The notes: generated by a model from the sequence alone, not told the origin. A DNA stretch of 64,000 bases from Paenibacillus uliginis N3/975 (GCF_900177425.1 NZ_LT840184.1:2752010-2816009), one strand, 5' to 3'; positions 41,702 through 52,500 are shown, counted from the stretch's first letter. Translations and numbers: made by a program.

Positions 41702-43198
41702 ATGTCACTTCGGATTCTTATCGTTGATGATACGAAATTTGTACGTTTGATGTTAACGGATATATTAATGAAATCAGGGTATGAGGTTGTGGGTCAAGCA
41801 GAGAACGGTGTCATTGCCGTCGACAAGTTCAGAGAGTTGCGGCCCGATCTGATCATTATGGATATTACGATGCCGGAGATGGACGGAATCACGGCGTTAA
41901 AGGAGATTAGGGCCATCGACCCGAAGTCTGTCATTTTAATCTGCTCCGCGATGAGTCAGCGGGATCTCATTTCCAAGGCATTAAAGGCAGGGGCGAACAA
42001 TTATGTGATGAAGCCGTTTGAACCTGAGTTAGTGAAGGAAATCATTCTAGAAGTCATGCCGCTGATCGAGAACAATAAAAAAGAGCAGGCCTCCATCTTA
42101 GCCTCGGCTGAACCCGAAAATGTGCAAGAACTCGTGTTGAGGGTAGACCAGGCATCTCAATTGCATAAAATTGTGGCGGCAGAGACAACAATTGTACCTG
42201 TTACAGAGCAGATCAGTGAACAAGATAGCCTAACTGAAGCAGTCGTAGAGCCTATAGCAGCCTCTCTTCCAGAACCAGAACTAGAATTATCAATAGGAGC
42301 ACTAATAGAAGCACTAATAGAACCTCGCCTAGAAGTGAAGGAAGCACTTGGCTCGGAAACGCCCGATTTGGCGGAACAGGTAGATTCCGTGTCGGAAGCA
42401 AGCCTATCTCAAGAAGCGGAAGAAGAGTTCGGCTCATTACTTAAAGGCATTAAAAATGCGGCTCCAACGTTACCCACTATAGATCATGAACGAAGTAACG
42501 CTGATCTATTGGAAGACATAACAGCTGCGTATACGGAAGCCGCAGCTTCGATAATCGTGGAAGATGAGACAAGCATTATTATGGATTCTTTAACAACTGA
42601 TACTGCGATTTCAACCCATCGTCTGGATGTTAAACACGATCATATTCCCGAGGAGTCTAACTCCGGGTCGACAGAAGAGCAGCAAGCCAGCGCAGAAGAG
42701 GAAGCATCTTTAGACGAAAACATCAAAGAACAGACCGGAACAATTCATGCCGATGAGAGCGAAGCAGATGAACAAGAAGCATCACCTTCCCGTTCATTGA
42801 ATCCTGCCGATTGGTTTGAACAAATGATTTTTTCCAATTCCAATAAAACGGAGGATGCTGAGATGGCAAGAAATCCGCAAATGTTAGATTCTGAGGTCGG
42901 ACAGGAACATCATATGGCAACAATTGATCAAGCAAGCAGTTCTAGCCTGCTGCCAGAACTGAAACGTAAGAATATGAGGAACTTCGCAAGCAGTATCATG
43001 TGCAAGTTCTCAGAACAGGTCGATGAGAAAGAAATGGATTATTTCGTTGTCTACAACGAATTTGACAAGTCGATTCGAATCGATATGATCTCTCCAGATG
43101 AGAAGCGTAACAAAATTCAATTATCCCTGGACGGGTTCACTTTTATTATGGAATGGCTCGAGCAGAAGGGTGTACGCATCGATAAAGTCCTTGATTAA
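41702..43198 (+). CDS. CheY-like response regulator with acidic linker and unknown C-terminal domain
   Basis: A 498-residue protein. Residues 1-120 are a complete CheY-like receiver: Asp9-Asp10, phosphoacceptor Asp54 in LIIMDITMPEMDG, a Ser in ICSAMS and Lys in NNYVMKPFEPE. Residues about 135-425 are a long, Glu/Ser/Ala-rich, probably disordered linker. The last 70 or so residues (NFASSIMCKFSEQVDEKEMDYFVVYNEFDKSIRIDMISPDEKRNKIQLSLDGFTFIMEWLEQKGVRIDKV) form a compact domain that I do not recognise. It follows pilO by 18 bp after a GAGGGTGA site. It probably controls pilus activity rather than DNA, since no HTH is present. Confidence 0.82.
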   Translation: MSLRILIVDDTKFVRLMLTDILMKSGYEVVGQAENGVIAVDKFRELRPDLIIMDITMPEMDGITALKEIRAIDPKSVILICSAMSQRDLISKALKAGANNYVMKPFEPELVKEIILEVMPLIENNKKEQASILASAEPENVQELVLRVDQASQLHKIVAAETTIVPVTEQISEQDSLTEAVVEPIAASLPEPELELSIGALIEALIEPRLEVKEALGSETPDLAEQVDSVSEASLSQEAEEEFGSLLKGIKNAAPTLPTIDHERSNADLLEDITAAYTEAAASIIVEDETSIIMDSLTTDTAISTHRLDVKHDHIPEESNSGSTEEQQASAEEEASLDENIKEQTGTIHADESEADEQEASPSRSLNPADWFEQMIFSNSNKTEDAEMARNPQMLDSEVGQEHHMATIDQASSSSLLPELKRKNMRNFASSIMCKFSEQVDEKEMDYFVVYNEFDKSIRIDMISPDEKRNKIQLSLDGFTFIMEWLEQKGVRIDKVLD

Positions 43199-43228
43199 GA
43201 GAATCCATCAAAGTTAAGGAGGACAATC

Positions 43229-43516
43229 ATGAAGAACAAGCAAATCAGTCAATTAACTTTGTGCGATTCTTATAATCATTCTCAGATCATACCTATATCC
43301 AATGCGCGGCAAATCTTTAACAAAATCGTTAAGGTATACGTGAGCCGAGAAGATATCTATAATTCTTCGAAGACGCCAAGAGAGTTCCAAGCTTATCAAA
43401 ATATTGATAGCGAAACCTTGCTCATTGTCGTGAGTATCCGCAGTGATTGGTGGACGCCTTGGAAAGGCATAGTGACGGAGGATGTCTACTTTTATCGTGA
43501 ACCTTTCGCGCAATGA
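43229..43516 (+). CDS. Small conserved-looking protein of the pilus operon, unknown function
   Basis: A 95-residue soluble protein without recognised domains. It begins MKNKQISQLTLCDSYNHSQIIP and ends with an aromatic-rich stretch (SDWWTPWKGIVTEDVYFYREPF). A strong AAGGAGGA site precedes the ATG, so translation is likely. It lies 30 bp after the response regulator gene and before the operon's terminator. No signal peptide or membrane helix is visible. Confidence 0.65.
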   Translation: MKNKQISQLTLCDSYNHSQIIPISNARQIFNKIVKVYVSREDIYNSSKTPREFQAYQNIDSETLLIVVSIRSDWWTPWKGIVTEDVYFYREPFAQ

Positions 43517-43532
43517 AGTACAGAAATGAATG

Positions 43533-43577
43533 AAGAAGTGGGCACCTCCAATCAGGGAGAGGCACGCTTCTTTTTTT
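43533..43577 (+). terminator. Terminator of the pilus operon
   Basis: AAGAAGTGGGCACCTCC and GGGAGAGGCACGCTTCTT form an imperfect long stem, with a run of seven T residues after it. Confidence 0.75.
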
Positions 43578-43700
43578 GTTCTTGCAAAATGGGCCGCTGA
43601 GAGAACAGACCTATGGTTGAAATTGTGAAAAGGTTGTACAGTGGAAATGTCGAATACAGTTATTAACTGTAACAATCAATATAGAAAAGGAGTTAACGAC

Positions 43701-44051
43701 ATGAACATCAAGAATGCATTTGAAGTCGCCAAAGAAATGGAAGCTTTAGCGAACGGATATAATGAATTAGCTGCAAGAGAATCGAGTGAAGAAGTTAGAC
43801 ACATATATACTGAAATGACCTATCAATTGGACGAGCTGCAATCCAAGCTGCTTCAAATCTCGAATTATTATCCTGAGGATCAAGTAGAGAAGAGCGTCAC
43901 GCTTACGAGAGAAATCGAAGAGCTCCCTACGGGCAGTAAGCTTACCTTGCTGCACGCCTATGCTAACGATAATCTAGCACTCGTCGAAGATGAGGGGATG
44001 GAGCTGTATTTGGTACCATGGGATGCTCTTGAAGAAGAGTTGACTATGTAA
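43701..44051 (+). CDS. Small helical acidic protein, unknown function
   Basis: A 116-residue acidic protein, mostly helical (NAFEVAKEMEALANGYNELAARES... YQLDELQSKLLQIS), with a strand-rich end (LALVEDEGMELYLVPWDALEEELTM). I use the ATG at 43701 behind AAAAGGAG; an in-frame upstream start at 43641 lacks a ribosome site. It has its own region after the pilus operon terminator. No family is recognised. Confidence 0.65.
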   Translation: MNIKNAFEVAKEMEALANGYNELAARESSEEVRHIYTEMTYQLDELQSKLLQISNYYPEDQVEKSVTLTREIEELPTGSKLTLLHAYANDNLALVEDEGMELYLVPWDALEEELTM

Positions 44052-44109
44052 ATGTAGAGATTGTTCTGAGTGAATATTTTATTTATAGTTGAATCAATTT
44101 CATAAGTCA

Positions 44110-44136
44110 CAAGCCTTGATTTAACAAGGTTTTTCA
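44110..44136 (+). terminator. Hairpin terminator downstream of the helical acidic protein
   Basis: AAGCCTTG, loop ATTTAA, CAAGG, then TTTTTC. Confidence 0.6.
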
Positions 44137-44301
44137 GACATAGAAAAAGGAGTCTCTCCCCAAATTTCGAATAGGTTAAGCGACTAAAGAGACGAGGTGA
44201 ACTCCCTAGCCATATATTCGACACGAGTTTTTTTCTGCTATCGGATGGTCTTATAGCGGCGATGAATTAAATAAACAGAGGCTTATTCTTAAGCTTCTCA
44301 G

Positions 44302-44331
44302 GATGTCGAGATTTTCTCGACATCTATTTTT
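44302..44331 (+). terminator. Second hairpin terminator
   Basis: GATGTCGAG, loop ATTTT, CTCGACATC, then TATTTTTAT. No intact gene lies between it and the previous terminator. Confidence 0.7.
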
Positions 44332-44343
44332 ATGCCAGTAATT

Positions 44344-44583
44344 TAGACAAAAAAATTCCCCGAGATTATAAAAGAACATCCTACCTCTATTGTTGAATAT
44401 GCCGATTTTCAGTCGAGCACTTCAATAGCTTTTGACGATTTTTCGTTTGAATTACCTCTCATACTGGGATGGGATGCAGCTGGAACCGTCATTGAGGCAG
44501 GGGAAAAAGTGAAAAAAGTCCGAGCTGGGGATATGCGGGATTTATCGACATTCCACCCTGGCCGTGTCTACATAAAAGCGTAA
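44344..44583 (+). pseudogene. Fragment of a zinc-type alcohol dehydrogenase/quinone oxidoreductase gene
   Basis: An open frame of about 80 codons without a start ends at a TAA at 44581-44583. It contains FELPLILGWDAAGTVIEAGEKVKKVRAGD, the typical N-terminal GroES-like segment of medium-chain dehydrogenases. After that motif the sequence departs from the family and stops, so the cofactor domain is lost. It is a remnant between the pilus operon and the GC-rich cluster. Confidence 0.7.
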
Positions 44584-44752
44584 TAAGTGTGTAAATACGC
44601 TACAAACTATGTCCTTGGACTTAGGTTTGGTGCCGCTAAAAAGGACATTTCAACTATTTTTTGGCGTTTTTAACGAAGAGAAAGAGGTATTGTGTTAATA
44701 TGGAATAAATAGGAACATACGATCTGTTTATGCGAGAGGAGACGTCCTGACG
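44584..44752. other. Presumed promoter region of the GC-rich operon
   Basis: The sequence is AT-rich up to about 44710 and then becomes GC-rich. A GAGGAG ribosome site lies near 44735. I see no clear -35/-10 pair. Confidence 0.3.
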
Positions 44753-45853
44753 ATGGAGATGCTGAAACCACCCGCTGAGACACTATACGAAAAGCAGTTG
44801 CGGGCGCTGCGCGAGGAGGACACGGGCAAACGCCCCCCGAACTGGCTGTTGTCCCCGGCATATGTGCGGGACTTCATAATTGGGCGGGACGAGCCTGCCA
44901 TGCTTGATAGCGAGCCGATCGAAATCACGCGCAAATTTTACGGCAATGACGTGCTGATCGAGCGCGCGGTCGTGACGCTGGCGGGCAACCGGGGCCTGAT
45001 GCTGGTGGGAGAGCCGGGCACTGCCAAAACGATGCTCAGTGAGCTTTTGGCGGCGGCCGTATCGGGCACTAGCCTGAACACGATCCAAGGGACGGCCGGC
45101 ACGACGGAAGACATGATCAAATATTCTTGGAACTATGCGATGCTGCTTGATAAAGGCCCCTCCGAGGCGGCACTGGTGCCGTCCCCGCTATATACCGGCA
45201 TGAAGAAGGGCATCCTGACGCGGTTCGAAGAGATTACACGGAGTCCGTCGGAGGCACAGGACAGCTTGATCAGCATCCTAAGCGATAAAGTGATGAGCAT
45301 TCCCGAGCTTGAAGGGGGCGTGCTGTTCGCGCAGCCTGGCTTCAACGTCATTGCTACGGCGAACATCCGGGACAAGGGGATCAACGAGATGAGCGGCGCC
45401 CTGAAGCGCCGGTTCAACTTCGAGACGATCAAGCCGATCGGCAATGTGAAGATGGAGGCCAAAATCATCGAATCCCAGGCCCGTAGCCTGCTGCAGCATA
45501 GCGGCATCGAGGTCGAAATCGATACGGAGGTGGTGGAGCTGCTGGCCACGACCTTCATGGAGCTCCGCACCGGGATGACCCGCGAGGGCTATAGGCTGGA
45601 TTCGCCGCAGGCAACGATGAGCACGGCGGAAGCCGTGTCCGTGTATGTCCAGAGCGCGATGACGTCGTACTACTATGAAGGGAAGGACATCGCGCTGGAT
45701 CGGCTTGTGCAGAACATGCTCGGCACAATCGCCAAGGAGAACGAGAAGGACCTGTCGATTCTCAAAACGTATTTCTCGAAGGTCGTGAAGATGCGGTCTA
45801 AGGATGAAGGCATCTGGAGCCGGTATTATGAGGAGCAAAAATGGATTGGTTAA
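44753..45853 (+). CDS. MoxR-family AAA+ ATPase (YehL-like)
   Basis: A 366-residue AAA+ ATPase. Walker A is GEPGTAKTML near residues 86-95; the Walker B position reads LTRFEEITR, and sensor 1 is VIATANIRDKG, followed by the arginine-rich LKRRFNF. The order and length match MoxR proteins such as E. coli YehL. MoxR ATPases remodel or load metals into partners, usually together with a VWA-domain protein, and one is encoded two genes downstream. First gene of a six-gene, GC-rich, tightly overlapping operon. Confidence 0.88.
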   Translation: MEMLKPPAETLYEKQLRALREEDTGKRPPNWLLSPAYVRDFIIGRDEPAMLDSEPIEITRKFYGNDVLIERAVVTLAGNRGLMLVGEPGTAKTMLSELLAAAVSGTSLNTIQGTAGTTEDMIKYSWNYAMLLDKGPSEAALVPSPLYTGMKKGILTRFEEITRSPSEAQDSLISILSDKVMSIPELEGGVLFAQPGFNVIATANIRDKGINEMSGALKRRFNFETIKPIGNVKMEAKIIESQARSLLQHSGIEVEIDTEVVELLATTFMELRTGMTREGYRLDSPQATMSTAEAVSVYVQSAMTSYYYEGKDIALDRLVQNMLGTIAKENEKDLSILKTYFSKVVKMRSKDEGIWSRYYEEQKWIG

Positions 45854-48252
45854 GCCAGGTGACGGACGCGGATGTCGCGGCATTAAAAGGCCTGTTTGAC
45901 GCCAAGGTACACGATCTGGGCAGCGGCACGGTCTACTTTCCGGTCCGGCACCATAGCCCGGCCTGCTGCCACCACCTGGTAAAGCTGATCGATGAATACC
46001 GGCCCGAGGCGATCCTTATCGAAGGGCCGGAGAGCGGGAATCCGCTGATCGGGGTGCTTGCCGACGAAGCCACGGTCCCCCCGGTCGCCCTCTATTACAC
46101 GTACGAGCACGAGGCGGGAAGGGATGCCTGTTATTATCCGATGCTCGCGTGTTCGCCGGAATACGTGGCCCTTAAGGAAGCGGTCAAGCGAGGCATCCCA
46201 GCCAAGTTCATCGATCTGGACTACCATCACCTGGCAAGCTGCCATGCTGAGCCGGAGAATACGGAGAAGCTTGAGGCATCCACGCAGGATGAGACGCTGC
46301 TGGCCGGATCGGCCTTTATTCAGCGCCTGTGCGCGAAGCTGAACTGCCGCAGCTTTGACGAGCTGTGGGAGAAGGTATTCGAGATTGGCGGACTGGCGAA
46401 AACGACGCGCGATTTCGTTCAGGACGTATTTACGTACTGTACGCTGTCCCGCATGTGTTACCCGGAAAGCCGGCTCCTGGCTTCCGGCGATCTTGCGAGG
46501 GAAGAGCGCATGCGGGAGCGGATCGCGGAGGCGCGCCGGCAGCATGAGCGCGTGCTTGTCGTCACCGGGGGCTTCCATACGTACGGACTGATCGCCGAAG
46601 CGGCGGAGCCGGAAGCTGGGCGCCGGACCTCGGAAAAGCCGGACATGAGCGCCGGACAGGTGCAGCACCAGATTTATCCGATGGCCTACACGTTCCCCGA
46701 AGCGGACCGGCTGAACGGATATGCCAGCGGCATGCCGTACCCGAATTACTACGGCATGGTCTGGGAACGTCTTCAGCGCGGGAAGGAACAGCCTTATGGG
46801 CTTGTTGCCGTTGACCTAATCGCCCGGCTGACCCGCAAGCTGCGGAAGCTCAATGAGGGCGTATCCACCAGCGACGCGATCGAGGCCTACAGGATGGTGC
46901 AAGATCTTGCAGCTTTGCGGGGAAAAAGGGAGGGCGGCGTGTACGAGCTGATGGATGCGGCCCTGTCCTCGTTCGTAAAAGGCGAGCAGTCGCTGGCTAC
47001 GGAGCAGCCCCATACGGAGCTTGGGCGGATGCTGACCGGGGATGCCGTCGGCACCGTTGCGAGAAATCCTTTTCATGTGCCGATCGTGGAAGATTTTAAG
47101 GAGCGGTGCAAGGAAGCAAAGCTCCGGATCGAAACGACAGGACGGCACAAAAAAGTGCTGGACCTCTATGCCAAAGCCGGACATCGCCGGTTAAGCCAGC
47201 TGTTTCAGTGCTTGGCCTATCTCGTTCCGACGTTTGCCGAGCGGCTGTCCGGACCGGACTGGACCGCCATGCGGGATATGAGCCTGGTTCGGGAAACGTG
47301 GGAGTATGCCTATTCCTCACGCATTGAAGCGCGTTTGATCGAAAACTCCCTGTACGGCGGAACGCTCAGGGAAGCTGCCACGCGCAAACTGGAAGAAGAA
47401 ATGCAGGGCATCCCGGACCACCATAGCGGCGAGATGGCCCAAAGAATGCTGCAGGCCTTGCTGATGGGGCTGCAAGACACCGCGGCCCGGCTGTACGATC
47501 AGGTTCGCTCCGCACTGCGCAAGGATGGAAATTTTCTGTCGCTCTGCGGCAGCTTGCATGCGTTAAATCGAATCCGACAGCATGGCCGATTGTTGGGCCT
47601 GACGGAAGATCCGCGGCTGCCGGAACTGGTCGCGGAGGCATACGACAATGCCGTGGATAAGTTAGCGCAGCTGGCGCGCGCGAATTCGGACGAGCATGAG
47701 CCGATCATCCAAGGACTTAAGCTGCTGTCCATGCTCGCTGATTCTCCGGACCCGCAGTTCGGGGACGATGTGTTCCGGTCACATATGAACGAGCTCCTTG
47801 CCGATCCCGGCCTGCCTGCTCAGCTTGAAGGCGTCTGCGTAGCCATTTCTTCCGGTCTGGAGGATCGGCCGCGGCGGGAAATCGTCGAGCGGGCCCGTGC
47901 TTATATTCGCGGGGCCCCGGAACGCATGCGCCAGACGGCCCTTTATTTGCAGGGTGTCTTCGCCGTCTCGCGCGATGCGTTCCTGTACGAGGACGAGCTG
48001 TTATCCGAGCTGAACTACTTGGTCGGACAGCTGCCATATGAGGAATTCGTCGGCATGGTCCCCGAGCTGCGGCTGGCGTTTACGTATTTCACGCCGCTGG
48101 AAATTGCGCTGATCACCGAGCGGGTGGCGGGGTTGTTCCGCGTGCAGGCCGACGAGCTGGATGCGCCGGCGATGGATGAGTTGGATCTGGCACAAGCCCG
48201 GGCGTGGGACGAGGCCGTCAGGAAGGAGTTTGAAGCATGGAAGCTGATTTGA
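45841..48252 (+). CDS. DUF5682 family protein (YehM-like)
   Basis: An 803-residue soluble protein. The N-terminal 260 residues carry the DUF5682 pattern: YFPVRHHSPACCHHLVKLIDEYRPEAILIEGPES, PPVALYYTY, a central His/Asp-rich HAxPE-like region and LVVTGGFHTYGL. These resemble the EreA/ChaN-like fold, with conserved His and Glu residues that suggest an enzyme. The remaining 500 residues are helical, repeat-like and without recognised domains. The ATG lies inside the end of the MoxR gene (13-bp overlap), and the end overlaps the VWA gene by 16 bp. In E. coli the corresponding gene is yehM. Function unknown. Confidence 0.82.
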   Translation: MDWLSQVTDADVAALKGLFDAKVHDLGSGTVYFPVRHHSPACCHHLVKLIDEYRPEAILIEGPESGNPLIGVLADEATVPPVALYYTYEHEAGRDACYYPMLACSPEYVALKEAVKRGIPAKFIDLDYHHLASCHAEPENTEKLEASTQDETLLAGSAFIQRLCAKLNCRSFDELWEKVFEIGGLAKTTRDFVQDVFTYCTLSRMCYPESRLLASGDLAREERMRERIAEARRQHERVLVVTGGFHTYGLIAEAAEPEAGRRTSEKPDMSAGQVQHQIYPMAYTFPEADRLNGYASGMPYPNYYGMVWERLQRGKEQPYGLVAVDLIARLTRKLRKLNEGVSTSDAIEAYRMVQDLAALRGKREGGVYELMDAALSSFVKGEQSLATEQPHTELGRMLTGDAVGTVARNPFHVPIVEDFKERCKEAKLRIETTGRHKKVLDLYAKAGHRRLSQLFQCLAYLVPTFAERLSGPDWTAMRDMSLVRETWEYAYSSRIEARLIENSLYGGTLREAATRKLEEEMQGIPDHHSGEMAQRMLQALLMGLQDTAARLYDQVRSALRKDGNFLSLCGSLHALNRIRQHGRLLGLTEDPRLPELVAEAYDNAVDKLAQLARANSDEHEPIIQGLKLLSMLADSPDPQFGDDVFRSHMNELLADPGLPAQLEGVCVAISSGLEDRPRREIVERARAYIRGAPERMRQTALYLQGVFAVSRDAFLYEDELLSELNYLVGQLPYEEFVGMVPELRLAFTYFTPLEIALITERVAGLFRVQADELDAPAMDELDLAQARAWDEAVRKEFEAWKLI

Positions 48253-49433
48253 AGCGGCATAGCGGTGAGGGACCGGAAGCCGGGCCAGAGAGCAATTCCC
48301 CAAGCACCGCCTCCGAGTCGCTGAACCGTTGGCGGCTCATCCTTGGGGAAGCCGCAAATGAAGGACTTGCCCGGTCGGACGAATTCGATCCGGAGCATTT
48401 CCGGTATGCCGAAGTGGATGAAATTCTGGATTACCTGTACAGCCGCGAGCATGGCGAGGAGCAGGGCTACCGGAAAGAAGGCGGACGCGGCCCGTCGAAT
48501 CTGACCGTTCCGTCCTGGCTGTACAAGGTCCGGGAGCTGTTTCCCAAGCCGACCGTCGAAATCCTGGAAAAGCAGGCGTTGGACCGCTACGGCTTGACCG
48601 AGCTGCTGACCGACAAAAAGCTGCTGGAGTCGCTTGAGCCGAACATGGGACTGCTGAAAAACATCATGCAGTTCAAGGGACGCATGAAGGGTGAGGCGCT
48701 GAAAAGCGCGAAGGACATCGTGCGCCGGGTCGTGGAGGATCTGCGCCGCAAGCTGGAGACCCAAGCGAGGGCGAGCATTATGGGCAAACGCTCAAGGTAC
48801 GCGGACAGCCCCGTTCGTTCGCTGCGCAACCTCGACTTCAAGCGAACGATTGCAAAAAACCTGAAAAACTACGACCGGGAAAAACGCCGGCTGGTGATTG
48901 AGCGTCTTTATTTTGACGGCAACGTCCAAGCACGGAACAAGTGGAACGTCATCATCGGCGTGGACGAAAGCGGCAGCATGATGGATTCGGTCATTTACAG
49001 CTCCGTCATGGCCAGCATCTTTAGCCGATTGAACGCCTTGCGCACAAAGCTGTTCATTTTCGATACCGAGGTGGTGGATCTCAGCGACAGGCTGGAGGAC
49101 CCGGTGGACGTGCTGATGAACGTGCAGCTTGGCGGAGGCACCCACATCGCGAAGGCGCTGCGTTACGGCGAGACGCTGATCGAGAATCCCGGCAAAACGA
49201 TCTATATTTTGGTCAGCGACCTGGAGGAGGGATACCCCATCCAGCATATGTACAAAGCGTGCAAGGATATCGTCGATGCGGGCTGCAAGCTGCTGGTGCT
49301 GACCGCGCTCGATTTCGAAGGAAATTCCGTATACAACAAGCACGCGGCCCAGGTTCTGGCCGATCTTGGAGCGCACGTCGCTGCCATTACGCCGAACGAG
49401 CTTGCGGACTGGATCGGGGACATTGTCACTTGA
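48237..49433 (+). CDS. VWA domain protein (YehP-like)
   Basis: A 398-residue protein. After a helical N-terminal part of about 230 residues comes a von Willebrand A domain with an intact MIDAS: GVDESGSMMDS (DxSxS) and QLGGGTHIAKAL (the threonine), then LVSDLEEGY with the aspartate. It is the usual metal-dependent adaptor partner of a MoxR ATPase. It overlaps the DUF5682 gene. E. coli YehP is similar in length and layout. The likely role is recruiting clients to the MoxR enzyme. Confidence 0.87.
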   Translation: MEADLKRHSGEGPEAGPESNSPSTASESLNRWRLILGEAANEGLARSDEFDPEHFRYAEVDEILDYLYSREHGEEQGYRKEGGRGPSNLTVPSWLYKVRELFPKPTVEILEKQALDRYGLTELLTDKKLLESLEPNMGLLKNIMQFKGRMKGEALKSAKDIVRRVVEDLRRKLETQARASIMGKRSRYADSPVRSLRNLDFKRTIAKNLKNYDREKRRLVIERLYFDGNVQARNKWNVIIGVDESGSMMDSVIYSSVMASIFSRLNALRTKLFIFDTEVVDLSDRLEDPVDVLMNVQLGGGTHIAKALRYGETLIENPGKTIYILVSDLEEGYPIQHMYKACKDIVDAGCKLLVLTALDFEGNSVYNKHAAQVLADLGAHVAAITPNELADWIGDIVT

Positions 49434-49514
49434 ACATCCGTTCTTCCGCCGGATAACGATAAGTTGAATCGCAACAGCCTTGCTGTTTAAAACAAACCTT
49501 TCATGGAGGTATGA

Positions 49515-52500
49515 ATGATGATTACCGCAGACCGCACCATCGAAACGCTGGCGGAAAAATTCGCCCAGGTATGCTCCGATGAATATTCCCTGAAAACGGA
49601 CCGGAGCGAGCAAATTTACGATTACATCATGGGAAACACCGACACATTCCCCGATATGCTCGGCAAAAAGAGCCATTATACATACTTGAGCACGGAAGCG
49701 CTCATGAAGCTGGGCCGGAAGGACGAAGGGGATGTCTTTTTCCGGGCAGGAGCGATCCTGATTCATCTGGAATCCGACTACCGAAATTCCTGGAGAGAAA
49801 GCGCGTTCTCCCTGTGCTTGGGCGACGATGCGAAGGCATATGGACTGGCAGGAAAAACGAAGGGCAACGACCGGATGGGCAAAGTCGCGGCACGATTGGA
49901 GAACATCCGTACCTATGCTGGCAATAGCGAGATCGTGGATGAGCTCAAGCGCAGCTTGACCAAGATGCAGAGGCATCTGGAAAACCAAAAAACGAATCAT
50001 GCGAATAACAGCAACGACATGGTGGAAGCGCTGCTGCTCTTCCATGCCTACAGCGGATTGCCTGGCGATGCCAAGCATGACGCTAAGGTTCAGTCCTTCA
50101 ACAACGAGCTTCCCGAGCTGTACCGGGCCGTGCTGGCAAGAGACGCGTCCTTGGTGAGGCGACTGCTCCATACGTTGTTTGAGCCGCTCGTCGTCGGATA
50201 CGCGCAGACGAAGGATAACCGATCATGGCAGGAGCTGGATCAGGAGTGGTTGGAGCAGAAGCGCAAGGCGATCATGGCGAATCGATACCCGGACGCCTCG
50301 ACGGGCGGGAAGGACCGCGTCACGCCGAGCGTGCTCCAGAACACGCTGATGCTCGCTTGCACGTCCTTGCTGTACCTGGTCAACGTCGCGGGCGGCAAAG
50401 AAGCCTTCCTGGACAAACAGGACGACACCGGACTTGCGTTGCTGGAAGGTCTGCGCGAGCTGCATGAGATATATCCGCTGGAAGTGCGCCATTACCTACT
50501 CAGCATGGACTATCGCGCCAAAAATACGGAAGAGCTGTTAAGCGGCCTGTTGCCGGTGGACGAGCCCTTCCGGCTGATCGAGCAGCTGTGCACCGATTTG
50601 TACAGCCACTATGTGCCGTGGCAGGCGCTGCAAGCGTCCATCGCGGGCGATCCGGAGCGGGCCAAGCGTGCATTCGACCTTTCGCGTTCCGCCTATTTCA
50701 GGGCATTCATCCATAAAGTGCTCGACGATCATGGCGTAGCGCTGCCGCCGGAAGCCGGCACGGTGGAGGATGCCGTGTTTGCCGCCTTGCGCCACCCGCT
50801 CGAAGCGGGACGCCACGGCTTGAATGCTGCACGGTACCTCTCAGGAGAGACATCGCTAGAGGACTACTGGAAAGACAACGTGAACCGCGCCCTGTTCACC
50901 CATCTGAACCGGAACCCGAAACGCATCGCCAACCTGATCAAGATCACGTTCCTGCCGGTGGAATCCGAAGCGATGCGCCGTTTCGCGGTGCTGCTCTCGC
51001 GTCCCGAAACAGGCACGATGGAGGCGCTGTCCGATCTGTATTCCTCTTATGCCTTTAGCGGACAGCAGCTGCTCAAGGCGCACGGCGATGACCCGGAGGT
51101 AAACCGCGACCATTTGCTATCCAGCCTGTTTCAGCTCAACGGCATGCGCGATTACAGCTATCGCGCGGTCCCGCACGATGAATATGCGCAAATCGTCGAG
51201 CAGAACCTGGAATTCGCGTTCAGCCAGTACAAATCGCTGCCTGCCGATACCCGCCTGCTAGCGCTGGACATTGCGTTCGGGGAAGGGAAGCAGCTCACGC
51301 TGGAGCAGATCTCCAGTACGCTTCGCCTGGGCCTTCAGGACTCGTCAAAGAAGGCGAATGCGCTTGCCGCAGCAAAATTCAACCGTACGCCGGACCCGGA
51401 GCTCTACATCCACGTTTACCGCAACGAGAAAAAGGCCGGCATCAAGGAAATGGTGCTGAACGCCATCCGCAGCCTGGAACAACCCCAAACGGTTTACCAG
51501 TCGCTGCTGACTAGCGAAAAATCCGCCGACTGGAAAACGCTGATCCGGATTTTGATGGATACGGCGGAGCTCGGCCCGATGCATGCGCATGCGGCGCTCG
51601 CGGAGCAAGCCGATGCCAAGAAACGGTCCCGCATCGGCTGGCTGTCCGCCAGCGAGCTGCCCGATCTCACAGGCGCCGATGGAGAGGTGCTGGATGAACG
51701 GATCAAAACGTATATTCTTCTTCAATCGGTCGATCATAGCGCCGCTCCGAACGAAGGATTGAACGAAGTGCGCACGTATGCCACCGCGGATTCTCTGGCA
51801 CGCTTTGCGATGGAGCTGCTACAGGTTTGGATTCAGGAAGGGGCCCCGGCCAAGGAAAAGTGGGCCATGTACCTGTCCGCGCTGTTCGGTGACGTGCAGC
51901 TGGTAAGTATCTTCATGCGCCAGATCAAGGAGTGGACGGAAAACAGCCGCGGCGCGATTGCGGCCGATGCCGTCAAGGTGCTGGCCTACCTGAAGGAACC
52001 GGCCGCACTGATGGCCATCGACTCGATCAAACGCTCCGTGAAGAATCGCCAGGTGAAGACCGCAGCGGAGGAAGCGCTGCTGCTGGCTGCGGAACAAATG
52101 GGGCTCACGGCCGAGCAGCTGGAGGACCGCCTGGTGTCGTCGCTCGGCTTCGACGAGAAAGGAACACAGCGGCTCAGCTACGGCGAGCGCTCCTTCCTGA
52201 TCAAGGTCAACACCGATCTTCAGCTCGTGGTGTGGAACGAAGAGGCCGGCAAAGCGGTCAAGTCGCTGCCCGCTCCCGGACAGAAGGATGATCCAGACTT
52301 GGCGTCCATGGCGAAGGCATGGTTCACTCAGCTGAAAAAGGACCTTAAAACGATGGTGAACGTGCAAATGCAGCGTTTGGAGGAATCGCTGTCCAAGCAG
52401 CGCTTATGGACGGGCGAAGATTGGAAGCGCCTGTTTGTGGACAACGTCATCATGCAGAAGTTCGCGGTCGGCCTGATCTGGGGCGTTTATGAGGATGGAG

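Noticed and set aside
48792..50171. 459-codon open frame on the minus strand in the GC-rich operon
   Set aside because: It lies antisense to the VWA and DUF4132 genes. GC-rich codon third positions create long antisense frames; it has no ribosome site and no recognisable domain.
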